The position numbers and the translations under genes are program-made. From positions 2,315,464 through 2,379,463 of the forward strand of contig VXAI01000021.1 in the NCBI GenBank assembly GCA_013399305.1: a stretch of 64,000 nucleotides of DNA, given 5' to 3'. How positions within the stretch are numbered: the stretch's first letter is position 1; every line of letters begins with the position of its first letter. This document shows, piece by piece, positions 1 to 12,423 of the stretch. The stretch is from Rostratula benghalensis. Taxonomy: Eukaryota; Chordata; Aves; Charadriiformes; Rostratulidae. The notes below the pieces were generated by a model that searched no databases, was not told where the DNA came from, and was given only the letters and a program-made list of their open reading frames with translations.

Positions 1-418
1 CAACAGGAACTAAGCTAAGCTATGTGTCTTAGTAGACTTTTCTCTTTACTGGGCAGTCTTTCTGCATTAAAAGAAAATTCTTAGCATGCTTCATCCACTT
101 CCTCCAGCTCACTGCCCAGGTCTCTTTGTACCAGAGATTACAGCATTAATACCTACAACACAGTAGTTTCCCAGAAGCTTGAATTCCTCTCTCCAGGTTG
201 GTTAGCATATAACAGATCTGAGATGATTTTATTTAGAACAAACTGTGATGTCTTCTGTTTCATAAGGTTTTTCACACTTTGTGAACAGGGCAGAGCCTAG
301 CTCAATGCCTTGCTTGTCCACTGGTCATGTGGTCATTGGCCATCACACTTAAGCAGTAGTATCCCATTTATGTTTTTGTTGTGGTAACAGACTAATGACA
401 CACTATTTCCTTTTGTAG

Positions 419-498
419 GTTCTCCGAGATCAACAGATACACAGGTTTATGTAAAAACAAAAGCTAAGATTGCACTTGAGAGCAAGAGCTGTCCCCAG
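419..498 (+). other. Possible small exon with good splice sites (unassigned)
   Basis: An acceptor (TTTCCTTTTGTAG) and donor (CAG then GTAAAG) bracket 80 nt. One of three frames is open: SPRSTDTQVYVKTKAKIALE followed by SKSCPQ. I do not recognise it. It could be a 5' exon of IGSF22, the end of the neighbour expected to the left (PTPN5 in mammals), or chance. Confidence 0.25.
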
Positions 499-1924
499 GT
501 AAAGCATGCCTGACTCTCTGAAGGATCAAGATAAAGATGACTTGATCAAGTTATTCTTAAATTTCAACTACCTAGAAGTCAAGTATGGTTGAGTGTCACA
601 TTTACTGGTGAGACTTCAAGAAGTAGCTAACAATTCTAGACACTTCCTCTACAATTAGCATACTTCGGAAAATCTCGTCCTTAACCTGTGAATTTAGAGT
701 TGCAAAATGGCTTGAAACTGAAGAGATCCCTGCCAGTTCCTGCTGTCTCTGCAGTGGAGGAACCATGCAGCTTGCACACAGGTGGTCTTAGAAAGTGTAT
801 GTCTGTTGATTGGTAAGTTGGCAGGTTTTAGAAGGGGACCCACACTATTATTTTTAATGTGTTCTTTCCTGTCAAACCATTTTAAACAAAGGGAAATGGT
901 AAATTCACAATTTTTTAATAATACCTGTGTCTTTCTCTATTTTGTCATGAAACATGCTTTATACATTTGCTAGGGAGAAAAAACAACATTTTTGTCTGAG
1001 ATATATTGGGGATAACCCTGTTTCTTCTGACAAATCTGTTTATATGCTGGTGCCTATGAGAGTTACTACCAACTTAGGATAATGTAGGGCAGCTCAGTAG
1101 TCCTACAAGAAAAAAACAATTCTTCCAAAAGCACAGAAGAAATAGGCGAATGAAAGCAGCATTTGCAGCTTTGTGCGTACCAGGAGGGCAAAGAACTGCA
1201 TGCTTTAGACAACGAGCATTGATTTATAATGTCTAAAAGTGAATTTCATGTGTTTACAAAATCTGTTACATGCAAGGAAAGAGAAGAGTCCACTCTCCCT
1301 CTTCTAAGTGCTGATACAGATCAGGCTCCATCACCTGAATACAAGAGATGTCACATTCTCATTGCACGATGTGAAAGTCCCAGAAGACCTGCCCAAGCCT
1401 GTGCGCTGTGTAATCCCCAGCAGGGCAGCAGTGTTTGGATTATTCAGTTGATAGCAAATCTGAATGCAGAGAAAGGCTAAATTATTTATTCAGAATTAAA
1501 AGCTATCTTGGCACCAGAGCTAGCAACATGTCTCAGAGCATTTAAGAAGATAAAGCTTAAACAGTCTGGCAAAGGACTCAAGTGTTGCCATTCCCTCTCC
1601 ACTGGGCAATACTGCTCAACAACTGTGTTCCCTGTTGCATCTTTATCTCTTGTCTGCCTGTTGCTTCTTAGGCTTAGAGTTACATAAGTCACTGTATTAC
1701 ATGAGTTTTAATCCATAGCCAGTGGATAGCCGGTGTTTTCCAGGCATCATTTCTTCCCTTGGCAAGAGTCTCTTATGCCAGACACTCTTCAGAGGCTCCT
1801 TCTGCCTACCTTTTGCTCTCAATGCATATCAGAATTCTTGAGGCAGAGAAATCTGTAGTACGGTGCACCATACTAAAGGTATTTCTCCTTTGAAAAGAGT
1901 TGTGTTTCCCTGAGTCAGTTTTCT

Positions 1925-2070
1925 TATTGCCATAGAATAGTTTGGGTTGAAGGGAACTTTTAGTCCACCCCTCACCCCCCTGCAGTAAGCAGGGACATCT
2001 TCATACAGCAGGTTGCTCAGAGCCCTGTCCAGCCTGTTCTTGACTGTTTGCAGGGGTGGGGCACAAGGAT
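1925..2070 (-). mobile_element. CR1 LINE fragment, 3' region
   Basis: On the + strand the segment begins CATAGAATAGTTTGGGTTG, the reverse complement of the CR1 3' tail, and continues through a recognisable CR1 3' region (CAGGTTGCTCAGAGCCC...). The element is therefore in - orientation, 5'-truncated and diverged. It is a dead non-LTR retrotransposon copy. Confidence 0.8.
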
Positions 2071-2390
2071 GACTGTCAGGCATTAAGCCAAAACTAATAT
2101 GGCACAACAGAAACCTCCTCTTGTAAATTACCTTTGAGCCCTTTTGTCTCAAAATAAGGAAAACCAGATGTGTTTGGTTTCACTACATCTACTGTCATCT
2201 TCTTGGTCTTTAGATGCTGTGGGGAATATGGAGAGCAAACACTCAAGCATCACAAAGGTCAGGGTAGTGAAGAAATCATTCAGAGTCACTTTTCCCCTTT
2301 CTGAGGCCTGTGTCTGGCAGCGTGGCCAAATGTAATGATCCAAACTGCAAGATCTTCTCTGTTAAACACATTGGTTTTCCCCCCCAGTGG

Positions 2391-2415
2391 TGCGTGTGCA
2401 TGCATATGCATATGC
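2391..2415. repeat. Alternating pyrimidine-purine tract (Z-DNA-prone)
   Basis: A 25-bp strictly alternating tract of TG/CG/CA/TA steps, including TGCATATGCATATGC. Such tracts can adopt Z-DNA under supercoiling; no function shown here. Confidence 0.7.
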
Positions 2416-3494
2416 CCACTCAACATGCCACAGTGGCTGGTGTAAGAACAGAAGCATGAGGGAGGATTCATAAGCACTGTGAAATAAACATGGAAAGGGA
2501 CTGCCTGGGTTTTGAGTCACTTTGGATAAGTGGGAGGAATTAGACTGGGTTTGCAGTGTTTTGTTTTTATTCAGGAAAATGTGACTTCCAGCCCAGATAC
2601 CAGGTTTCTCTGTATCTAAGTTAGACTCTTGTTCCTGAATTAGAATATTGAAGAGGTAAGTGAAGGTTGCTTGCTTGATAGATTTATTAGACAAGCCACA
2701 AATAATACCTTATCCACTTGACAGCATGACAGATCCCATTTCCACGCACTTCTGATTTGATAAATGCATCTGTGTTAATAAGAACAGTAACTTCTAGAGA
2801 AGGGAGTGCAGAGCCTCTGTCTTGCTGTAATCCCTCTTTAGCCTATGGACTACACATGTGTTTATTTTATCTGTCTGTACGTGGTATTTTTTTGCTTACT
2901 GGAAAAGTTGACAATATTTCAAGCTCTGCACATGTTTGTGTGTGTGTGTGATTTCTATTTAATTTTTGCCTTCCTCTTTCTTTTGTAGACTAGCAGAAAT
3001 CATCTTAAGATCATCAGAAAAGGTGGTCTATGCCCAGAGGTGTGGAGGGGTTTCCATTGCTTTTTTCAGTGTTTGCCCCTGGAATTATTCCTGTCAGCCT
3101 CTGGAAGTTGGCTAGATTCTGAGGCTCTTTGATTTTCTAAGTTTGTGTATTTTGCAAAGTATAACCCAGGTGTGCCTCCTGCACTAGACTCCATTTTTAT
3201 TTTAACGTAATACAGAGTAGGTAACAGCAATCTGTTCCAAACAGAAGTCAAATATGGTCGGTTAAGAGAAGTAGTTTATTGACACTAGTTCAGCCTTTAT
3301 TGTAAGCAAGATACATAGTTTGTGTTGTTCAGAATGGATAGACCCTGTGCACTTAAAAGAGCCTCTTGTACCTGCACTATTTCAGCACTACTGCTGTTGA
3401 TACTAGTAAAGTAGCAGAGAGCTAAATACACAGGACAAGATCTGTAATTCATTCTCTTCTTGAGAAGTACCTTACTCATTGGGAACGAAGTCCT

Positions 3495-4345
3495 CACAGA
3501 ATCACAGAGTGGCCCAGCAATGACTTCTGCCAGCTCCCTCAGCACTCACAGGTGCATCCCATCGGGGCCTATGGACTCGCGGATATCAGGTTTACTTAAC
3601 TGTTCCCTAACTTGGTCTTCCTCTACCCAAAGCGAAGTCTTCCCTCCAGACTTTCTCTGTTTCTGACAAGTGTGGGACTTGTGAGGGCTGGCCTGAGCAG
3701 TAAAGTCTGAAGCAAAGAAGACATTAGCAATTTTGCCTTCTCTGCATCCTGTCACCATGGCACCCGTCTCATTCAACAGCAGACCTGCATTTTCTCTTGT
3801 TTTCCTTTTGCCTCCAATATACTTGAAAAAACCTTCCCTGTTGATTTTGACATCCTTGGCCAGTTTTACTTCCAAGGAAGCTTTAGCTTTCCTCATTTCT
3901 TCCCTGCATGCTCTAACATAATTCTTGTAATATTCCCAAGTGATCAGTCATTTTTTCCACTCAGTGTAAACCACCTCCTTCCACTTGTGCTTTTTCAGAA
4001 GTTCCCTGCTCAGCCATGCAGGTCTCCTACTTCCCTTGCCTGATGTCGTTTCCTTAGGGATGCACCAATCCTGAGCTTGGAGAAAGAGGTATTTGAATAT
4101 TGTCCCTCTCTCTTGAACTCCCCTAGCTTCCAGAGCCCTAACCCACAAGATTTCTCCAAGTATTTTCTTGAAGAGGCTGAAATTAGCCTTGCTGAAATCC
4201 AAGGTGTCAGTCCTACTTGTTTTGTGCATACTCCCCATGGTCCTGAACTCTGTCTTTTCTTGGTCACTGCAGCGAAGGCTGCCCCCAACCTTAATGGCCT
4301 TTACCAGTCCCTCTTTGTTTCTCCATATGAAGAACTATGACAGAA
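3495..4345 (-). mobile_element. CR1 LINE internal fragment (ORF2 reverse-transcriptase region)
   Basis: Minus-strand frames at 3546-3896 and 3948-4238 carry CR1 ORF2 signatures, including GFFKYIGGKRKTRENAG, LLNETGAMVT, NVFFASDFT, SIGPDGMHL and RELAEVIAGPL. The coding sequence is broken by frameshifts and both ends of the element are missing, so it is an old internal remnant with no coding capacity. CR1 is the dominant LINE of birds and is also found in turtles and crocodilians. Confidence 0.85.
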
Positions 4346-5569
4346 TCTCAGGTTTACTAAGAGAACGGAATAAAGAATGACCTCTGTAATCTAAAGTTGT
4401 GAGCCGATTTTCTAAAGAGCCTAATCTCTATTTGAATAACTGAAAGAACTGGTTGGACTTGGAAATGGTGAAAACTGATGCTTGCATCAGTTAAAAATAA
4501 AGGAAGCCAAAGCCTGGCTGATTCATGGAAGTGTGTAAGGAGCACTGGGGACTGACTTAAACACCAAAGCAGGATTTGTTGAATGTCTAAACGTTTAAAA
4601 CGTGGACCCACGTATTCTGGTTTTAACATGAAAAACTGAGCTGGTAAATTTTTTAATAGTCTGCCTTTGATCTACATTTTGAAGTGATGTAACAATCAAT
4701 CACAAGAAAACCTGGGACTAGGGAGGTAATGTTTATTTTTAAATAAAAAGGTATCTTTTTGGCCTACAGAAGACCAAAGCCTCTTACTTGAGGTTTTATT
4801 GTCATATTATTCCAAGAATGAGAAACTGCTGAAACCAGTGTAACAGATGTGACAACATAGCCCACAAGAGGCCAGTCTGCATTTAAATTTTGAACCACTC
4901 AAAGCCATATTTGTCCAGTGTAAATGGACCCAGGCATCTTCCTAGAAATGCAACAATCTACAGCACTTCACATGAGCTGACTAATGGTGTTGAATGCTCC
5001 TGTCTCTTTAGTAGGAATAATTGGGGAAAAAAAAGATAAAATATACATATTCTCAACAATGTCCTAAAAGATTGTGTTCTGTGGCTGTCGGCAGGAAGGG
5101 TGGAAACTGGCTTTAATTTCACATCTGCTTTGCTTTTCCTTCCCGTTCCAAGAAAGGAACCTTGTGAAGTACCACTCAGAAGTGTAATTCCTTCAGACAC
5201 TTAAAGCCAGGAGTAAAAACAGCGAAAAGTACGGTCTAGGGAAGACTCAGTTACCTACAAAAGAATTAGCCAAGCTTGTCCAACTCTGTCTTCTGTAACT
5301 GAAACTAAAATTAGCGCTTACTTGCACCAAGTCTTTGTTGCATGTATTTCAGTGGTATTGACTTTTCTTGAGACCTGGTTTGCCTTATAAATTTGTGCTG
5401 ATTCTGTTAATAACAGCCATAGTAAATACAATGCGATAGCCAGACTATGTGTGATGGATGAAGTTAATTTCTCTGAAGAGCATCCATGGGTTGATTCATG
5501 GTGTATCTATGTTCCTAAGCACAGAGCGTTCTCTGCATTATCATTTTGGTTTTTTTCTTGCTTACAGTC

Positions 5570-5695
5570 AAGGTATGAGAAAGTTGAGTCACAGTGGTCA
5601 GCAGTAACAGACAGTGTCACATCCTTCAAGCGCAACCTTTTGGGGTCGGAAAGTCAGTTCCAGTCTCATCAAGAAACAGGAAACCTTGTAATTTG
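5570..5695 (+). other. Possible exon-like frame (unassigned)
   Basis: A pyrimidine-rich tract ending TTGCTTACAG at 5569 precedes an open stretch RYEKVESQWSAVTDSVTSF, then KRNLLGSESQFQSHQET, closing in TGA near 5696. The Ser/Gln-rich composition would fit an N-terminal linker, but there is no domain match and no convincing donor. Confidence 0.2.
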
Positions 5696-7879
5696 ACGAG
5701 ACTTCCAAAAGCTCATCGCTTACTACTAAGGGCAATTTTTTCAGATGAGAGTGTTTTTTCTTCTAACTGAAGGATAACAAAAAATAAAAACACAGGAGCT
5801 TAAAAAAGAAATCTGTTTCTTACCAGACATTTCTGCTCCATAGCTGGCACAAGCTACTGGATCATATCCTGTAACATTTTTATGTTCAGAAAATCTGTGA
5901 CCAAGGATAAAAAATTTAACCAGGTGAAAGAAATACAAGTAAAGGAAATTCCATTTTTAAGGTGAAAAGAGGAACTGTTAAAATGGTGGATTGGCTTTTA
6001 AATTCTGTCACTGTGAGCTTTGTAAGATCTGAAAATCCAAATAAATCTGATGGTAGGCAGAGAGTTGTGCAGTGGAGCAGGTGAGTAAAGCAGCATGCTG
6101 TATGCCTTCTCATTTTAGCACTTGGTGCTACTAGTATGAATTTGCCATGTAACGACTGTGAGTAAAATATGCTCTTTTCTAGCGTGTTTGGAATTGTAGA
6201 GTTACAAGCTTGTGTCTTCCTAACCAACCCCAGTCATTAGTGTCACCAACACCAATGACCGTTGGTATGCAAGCGTGAAAGGGTGGTAAGGGGCTGGGGG
6301 AACACCTTTGGGCAGACCGGGCAAAAGCAGGAGTGATCTTTTTCTCTTGCCTTCTTGGTTTGCAGGAAAGATTTTTAAAATTGTGTCTTTGTGAAAAAAA
6401 TTATGAGCAGAAGAGGAAAGACATAACAGGATCTAGAGGTGCATGATATCCCTGTGTAATGTTAAAAGGGTATACAGAGATATATTGTCTGTGATAGAGA
6501 ATCTTCTCTTGTCTTCTGTGCATAAGGAGTCAGAGAACAGTTTTCTCTTGTACAGGCAGACTGGAGACAAGGGCCAGCTGAGCAAGGAGACCAGGGTATA
6601 TGTTTTCTAATAAGGAAAAAGATCTCTTTGGGCGGATACCCAAAACAGAACTTTTGGCATAGCTATAGTTTCTGCTGGCAACAAAGCAAAGTCTCAAAGT
6701 CAAATGGTCTTAACGTGGTCTTCCCTGTGGACTGTGTCTTCAAGGTTGCAGTGCATAATTGTAGCTTTATCAGTTTTGCCCTCAAATCTTGGAAGGGCTT
6801 GTGTTTGAGTTAATTTCTCTCTGCTCCAAGATTCTTCAGCAGCACACAACTCTCAGAGAGGACCATTCCTTACTGTATTTGTCTTGCTAGGTAGAGCAAC
6901 AGGGAGCTATAATTTCTAGATGAATAGTACTTATCCCTCAAGGACTAGAATCAAGTAGTCATCCCTTTTCTCCATACTGGGACCAGTCTTGGCATAGCTA
7001 TAAGCAACAGAATCCCCACTGGAAACAAGCTACATGGTGAATTTTTTCCCATATTATGGTCACATGGCCTGCTTGGTGATGCTGACAAAAGGTGGGCTGC
7101 ATCCATGGGGTGGGGTTTGCCTTCTGCTGAGGGGGAAGCAAATAGTTTCATTCTTCTCAAAGGCCAGCACATTGTCTACCTGCTAGTGCAAGACAATCAC
7201 CCATTGGCTTTGGTTAGAAACATTTTGTCTTGCTTCAATTACTTTGGCTTGAAGCAACCTCCTACTGGATCTGTCTTGATGCTGCAGCAAGGACAATGAC
7301 ACAGTTCCCAGCCACATCTACTGAGAGCAGCGTGTGTGCCCTTGTAGCATTCACATATCCCACTGTATGTGATAGACACAGAGAGCTGAGGAGATACTTG
7401 ATTAAGGAAAAGTGCAATGAAATTGTCTAAATGACTAAACGATAATAATTCACATTGGTAGTAGAGTTTCTATTGATTTTTCTGGTGTAAAATTGAGACC
7501 TTTTGATATTAAACACAGAAAAATATCTCTGTTCCAGTGAGGCATTTGTATGGAGCTGTTAGAAGTAAGTATTCAGGGACAGCTCTATACTGGTCAGTCT
7601 GGCTGGGAAAAGAAAAAGAACAAACTTAAATGCATTCATTCTGAGAAAAAAAAAATGCAGCTCTTTGGAGCCTCCTAAAATGAACAGCTTAAGAGAGGAG
7701 ATTAAACTACAGGTGCCTGTATGGTCATGAGCAGCACTCAGGAGCTTGGTACAGATCGTGCAGAACAGACTAAATCCCAGTGGGCTTCTTGATACTTCCA
7801 GTTTTGATACCTTTCTTGAAAAACATCTAACATCAATGCACCTTTCAGCACCCCCATGCAGCAAGGCAGCCCAATTTTC

Positions 7880-7985
7880 CCATTGTGTAGATGACAAAAC
7901 AGGTACAGAGAAAGCAAATTACTTGCCCAAAATCCTGCAGAAAGACCAGAAAGAAGCAAGGAATTGATCAGCAGTCTCCTATGGA
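7880..7985 (+). mobile_element. MIR-like SINE fragment
   Basis: The blocks CCCATTGTGTAGATGACAAA, ACAGAGAAAGCAAATTACTT and GCCCAAAATC, then GGAATTGATCAGCAGTCTCC, follow the MIR order (cattttacagatg, cagagaggttaagtgacttgcccaaggtc, aggaattgaaccc). Diverged; boundaries approximate. Confidence 0.5.
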
Positions 7986-8159
7986 CAGCTAGCACTCCTA
8001 CTGCACAAACTTTCCTCTTCAAAGAGTTTTAATTGACTGGGGCAATTCTCTAACTTCATTTTTATGGCTTCTTGTATCCACTCTTTCCAGTCCTGGTAAA
8101 TAAATACTTCAAAGAGTACCTCTCTGTTCTGCTTGATTAACATGTTTTTTCACCAACAG

Positions 8160-8288
8160 AAGATCTTGTTTCTAGGAAATCTGCCTCATTGGAGTCTTTT
8201 AGCATGGTGATGTGGTCCTTTGAGATCCTTGCTGGAGAAAGCATTCCTGAATTTGTGGAAAAAACTTGTCTGCTGGCAGCACCCAAGG
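8160..8288 (+). pseudogene. IGSF22: IGSF22 exon relic: linker and first strand of an Ig domain
   Basis: The exon lies between an acceptor (TTTTTTCACCAACAG) and a perfect donor GTGAGT at 8289. It is 129 nt, phase 1 at both ends, and open throughout in that frame. The peptide includes EILAGESIPEFVEKTCLLAA and ends APKG; PEFVEKP-like wording followed by a Gly-containing turn is the usual opening of an I-set domain. No lesion is seen in this exon itself. The preceding coding exon is not certain. Confidence 0.65.
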
Positions 8289-10454
8289 GTGAGTAACAAC
8301 ATAGTTCTTTACATAGTACGTGCCAACAACTGCTGCATTTTCAGGTGCTCTCCACCCACCTCATGCAAGTAAATATGGTCCATCATTTTCTACAACTGGA
8401 TGAGTGGTACAGGTGCAACAGCAACGGGTGCAAACTGCAGTTACCTATGCCCATCCTCACTCTTTTCAGATCACCCATAATCAGTAGGAAAACTGCTGTT
8501 CATTTTAGCTCCTGCAAACCTGTCCTTACTGATTTAAATACAGCAGTCCTTGTTTATGCAAAACTCATGATCAAATGATTTGGCTGGGGCTGGAAGAATG
8601 TGACCTTTAATGCATAAGTAAGTCTTTCCATCACGTATAATCTCTCCCATATGACAGATCTGTGACTGTCTAAAGTGACAGAGAGATCATATGAGTATTA
8701 TATATCACCAAAAAATTGCAAATCATTCCTGTCAGTGTGCAGAGCACTGCTATTGAAGAAATTTCCTTCCCAGAGTAGTATCTGTGATGGATATAAAGTT
8801 GTAGTAAGTGCAGTAAGTAAAGTAAAGCAAGGTTAATCTAATCTCCTCCATAAAGCAGACAGGAAAAGCAATCACACATTTAAAATAAACCTGAACAGAG
8901 AAAGTAGGTAACAGGGCCCTGTTCCATTTCATTCATTCATTCATTAATTCCAGTGTTTCTTCATTAATTTTAGGAGACAGAACAATATTCTGACCTAAAG
9001 TTAAAAGCCTTACTGTGACATGGAAAAGAGAGAGTAGGGACCAATAGAGGAAGAATCCAGAATGTGTTGGACAATCTTTTTAAGAAGTATGTGCTAAGGT
9101 AGCACACACTTTTTTTTTTCTCTTCATTAGCTCTTTTTTTTTTATTATTTCCATAGTGAAAAGCTGTTAAAAAGAACAACTTAAGCACTGCAGTATTCCT
9201 CAGCAGCAATAAAAATGTCCCCATTTTCAGTTGGCCTACTGCAATACTGCTACTTTCAAATGCTGTTGTGTGTTGATACGGTAGTGTTTCCAATTGACAG
9301 AAAAAAAGCATCAAGACAGGAACCATTATTTTTGTTACTTGGTTCTGTGTTTAGCACAGTGAGACCCTAATGCCTCTTGTGTGCCATTCAGGCAAAACCA
9401 ACACTTAATAATTCATAATACATGTCCCAGTTCAGCCCTGTTTAATTTGTGATGTCCCATGGCTGCAAAATTTATGGCCTCCTGTTCTTTACTCTCCTTT
9501 TTCTGTCTCCTTCTCTCTCCTTAATTCTTAGTTCACTTTGATTCATCTCTTCTCTCAGGCATTCCTTTGTTTACAAGTGTGCCACCTAGGGAAGGTCAAA
9601 CTCTTTCTTTCCCTCTGGTCTCTGTACTGCTTATGCAGTTCAGAGATGATACTTGCTTTCAATATAGAGCACCAGAATAAAAGTATGTCTCTGAGAAGAA
9701 ATGAGAAAAAGAAGAAATGTCTCTGAGAATCATTTTGCTGCCTTAGGCCAAGAATGGACCTGATCCAAAAGACATCACTGTCAGTGGGAAGACTTCTGTC
9801 CGTCTTTGAGACTTTGAGAAGGTTGTGAGGAATCTTTAAGGAAGATGAAACATTGGATTTGGCATCAAACTTTCTGTCTTCAGAGATTGTGAATTTTCAA
9901 CAGCTCAGTTCTGCTAATGATTTTAAAAGTACTGATTTAAACACAAGTAAAAAGAGGAATTCACTAATATATTTGCCATACCTGCTCCCCACCACCCTAA
10001 CTGATGAGGAGATTTTGCCTGTTGTTTTTCCTATGTGGTTTTTTTTATTTCTTTCCGATTTGAATGCTTCTGCTGAGATGATAGGGATAACTCCAGGAGT
10101 GTAGTTTCCAATACCCACACTGATGCCATCTACACAGTATCCTTGATCATGACTAAAGGTAAGCTCTCCAGGTCTAGCTCGATTGGTGACTAGACCAGTT
10201 ACTAACAAGTAGGATTTGAAGATTTTTTAAGTTAGACAAAATGGAGAGTCTTTGCAGAGCAGATTTGCTGCAAGTAGAGTGGGACAAAGCAGGATGAAGG
10301 AATCTGTCTCCAGCTGACTTTAAACTGAGCACTATGTATCTTCCCCTCTGTACCCACTGCACTAAAAGAATGTGTTTTCAAATATGCAAGCATTGTGCTT
10401 ATTATGAAGAAGAGCCTTTGTGTTTCCTGTATTCCTGGAAAAAAAAAAAAGATA

Positions 10455-10577
10455 GGACACATAGAGGTATGAAATGTATTCTGTGCATCACCAATGTGAA
10501 TGGGAAAGACCTGGACAACTATGATCTGGGGGGGTTTGTGGCTGAAAAGCAGCTGTCTGTTTTGCTGAGAGTGATAG
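10455..10577 (+). pseudogene. IGSF22: IGSF22 exon relic: end of an Ig domain
   Basis: In the frame containing MKCILCITNVNGKDLDNYDL, the sequence resembles Ig strands F and G (Y-x-C, a VNGKD turn, then a hydrophobic strand), followed by EKQLSVLLRVI. The donor GTAAGC is at 10578 and the phase is 1, so the next exon relic at 11751 joins in frame (Gly then EPPDG). The 5' end is not defined: an A12 run around 10440-10451 and the unlike sequence before it suggest decay. The start given is approximate. Confidence 0.55.
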
Positions 10578-11466
10578 GTAAGCTTTCTTCTTGGATGCAT
10601 GAGGTTTTGCGTACAATATCAACATCTACAGACAAAAATTTGAGAGTCAAAATTGGTGGGCCAAACTGTGACCTACTTTCTTATATGTCTTTGCAACATT
10701 CATGATTCACAGGTTTTTTTAGGCTCAGAAATCTAACATTGCACAACCAACCCACAATTACCAGATCACCCATGTGAAAACACCTTTCATGAGACAGCAG
10801 ATTTCAGTTTGAAGCCTAGTTATTATACACAATAAGCCAAATTCTCCACTGACTGTAATTGTGGTAAGGGTGTGAGTCTACTGAATTTGGACCAGTTTTA
10901 GTGGAAAAGATGGGAATGACAAATTGCACCTTGGCACTGTCCTTTTAGTGGATGTGAACTTTCCTCAAACAGTGTTACAGGACTTAGGAGTGAGTGGATG
11001 GACCTGGATATAATGAAAATTATCTTTTTTTCATCTGTGTATTGCTTCATACAACCAGCCAAATATGTGCCTGCTGATTGAAAGAAAACCAACCACATCA
11101 TATACAGCAAACTTGCTTTAAATCAATGCTAAGTAGAAGTGATGTTGCCTGCCTGCCATACCTTTTATTCCAGTGGGACCATCTCTTAAATATAAGCTTT
11201 GTCATAAGTACCATTCTGTAAGTATGATACTTAACCTTTTGATAAAGCCCTTAGCAGGGCTTGGGCACAGGCTATTTGGGAGTGTGGTAGATTACCTTAC
11301 TTAAGCCAAATAGTGGTCCTGTGCCAGGCACTGCAGCACTCTTGACAGATAATGCAGGAGGATGTCAGTTTGCCTTCAGCTTGCCAAATGGTTCTAGGTA
11401 TGCTTTTAGATGTCATCTGCAGTTGCCTGAAGCAATTTACTTCACAATGTCCTGCAGTCAAGGAGA

Positions 11467-11479
11467 GGGGGGGGGGGGG
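11467..11479 (+). repeat. 13-G homopolymer
   Basis: An uninterrupted G13 run in a purine-rich stretch within an intron of the IGSF22 relic. Confidence 0.9.
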
Positions 11480-11750
11480 AAAGAAGAGCTGTTCAAGAAG
11501 AACTGAACAGAAACACAGTGTGTCTGTTGGTTTACCTGCTTTGTAAAATTACATGCAAATTTTACTGTACATTATGACCTGTAGTTAGCTTAGTTTCCAC
11601 TGAAGTTGAAGGAATTAATTGATCTTTCCACTACCACTCAAGAAAGAAAAGAAAATTACTTCACTGAAAACTAGCTATTTAGTGTGGGAACTCTGAGATC
11701 AGGAACTAAGCATAATAGAATGACTATTTGTCTCTTTGGTATTTTAACAG

Positions 11751-11948
11751 GTGAGCCTCCTGATGGAACTGAAACCAATGAAGGCGACCGAAAGACAGAC
11801 AGCAGTGTTAAAATCTGCCTGCCACAGAAAGTGCAAAATTTCACCTAGAAGTTCAACAGGAAAGAGTTGGAGTGGGCTGATAAGTATGAAATAATCATAT
11901 CTGATGACAGATTGGCCCACGCTATGGAAATTAAGTCTGTTCTGTCCA
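11751..11948 (+). pseudogene. IGSF22: IGSF22 exon relic: Ig domain with stop at the conserved tryptophan
   Basis: The acceptor ATTTTAACAG precedes 11751. The phase-1 frame reads GEPPDGTETNEGDRKTD, later KVQNFT, then TAG at 11846-11848, then KFNRKELEWADKYEIIISDD and EIKSV. The pattern xxTW-K-xx-ELEW-DKYEI of I-set domains predicts Trp where TAG now stands (TGG to TAG is one transition). A plausible phase-1 donor GTAACT is at 11949, giving 198 nt. Just beyond it is an imperfect 25-bp tandem duplication. The protein would stop early in this Ig domain. Confidence 0.75.
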
Positions 11949-11995
11949 GTAACTTTAAAGAACTCCAGTTCCAGTAATGCTAAAGAACTCTGGTG
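11946..11995 (+). repeat. 25-bp imperfect tandem duplication at the end of an IGSF22 exon relic
   Basis: Two units begin CCAGTAACTTTAAAGAACTC (11946) and CCAGTAATGCTAAAGAACTC (11971). Each carries a GTAA, so a putative splice donor is duplicated. Confidence 0.7.
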
Positions 11996-12403
11996 CTGAG
12001 ACTGGAGACAGAATGCAGAGCAAATTGCTCCACTCTTCATTGATCATAAGTAATGCAAAGTAAGCATCTTTGGGAAGTGTGTGGATCAAATACAAGATAG
12101 CACGGTTTAAGCTGCAAAATCTGGAAAGCTGAAACACAAATCCCCAGAGGTTGGGGTGAAAAAATTGGAAGTCACAGTATCATAAAGTTACTTCGTATGT
12201 AGACAGGCAAAGAGAGGAGAATCAAGACCTTATTTTCAAACTGGAGGTCAAGTCCTAAGGCTGGAATCTCTCCTGCAAAGGCAAAGCCACCTGTTTTAAT
12301 TTATAAGGTGCTTGTTGGTGTGTCCCATTTTTTCTTGCCAACCCCTTCTCCTTTCCCAGGGGTTCCAATGCAGTTCATCAGCAATCTCAAGAGCGCCCAA
12401 GTG

Positions 12404-12423
12404 AAAAAAAAAAAAAAAAAAAA
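12404..12423 (+). repeat. Poly(A) run (20 A)
   Basis: A20 in an intron of the IGSF22 relic. No processed-gene sequence is recognised immediately 5' of it. Confidence 0.9.

Larger units (their letters stand above)
1..8159. other. Left flank, mostly non-coding
   Basis: Apart from two CR1 fragments, the two doubtful exon-like frames, an alternating pyrimidine-purine tract and a MIR-like segment near 7.9 kb, I see no gene or RNA. By mammalian synteny PTPN5 would be expected further left, outside the window; no phosphatase exon is visible here. Confidence 0.6.
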
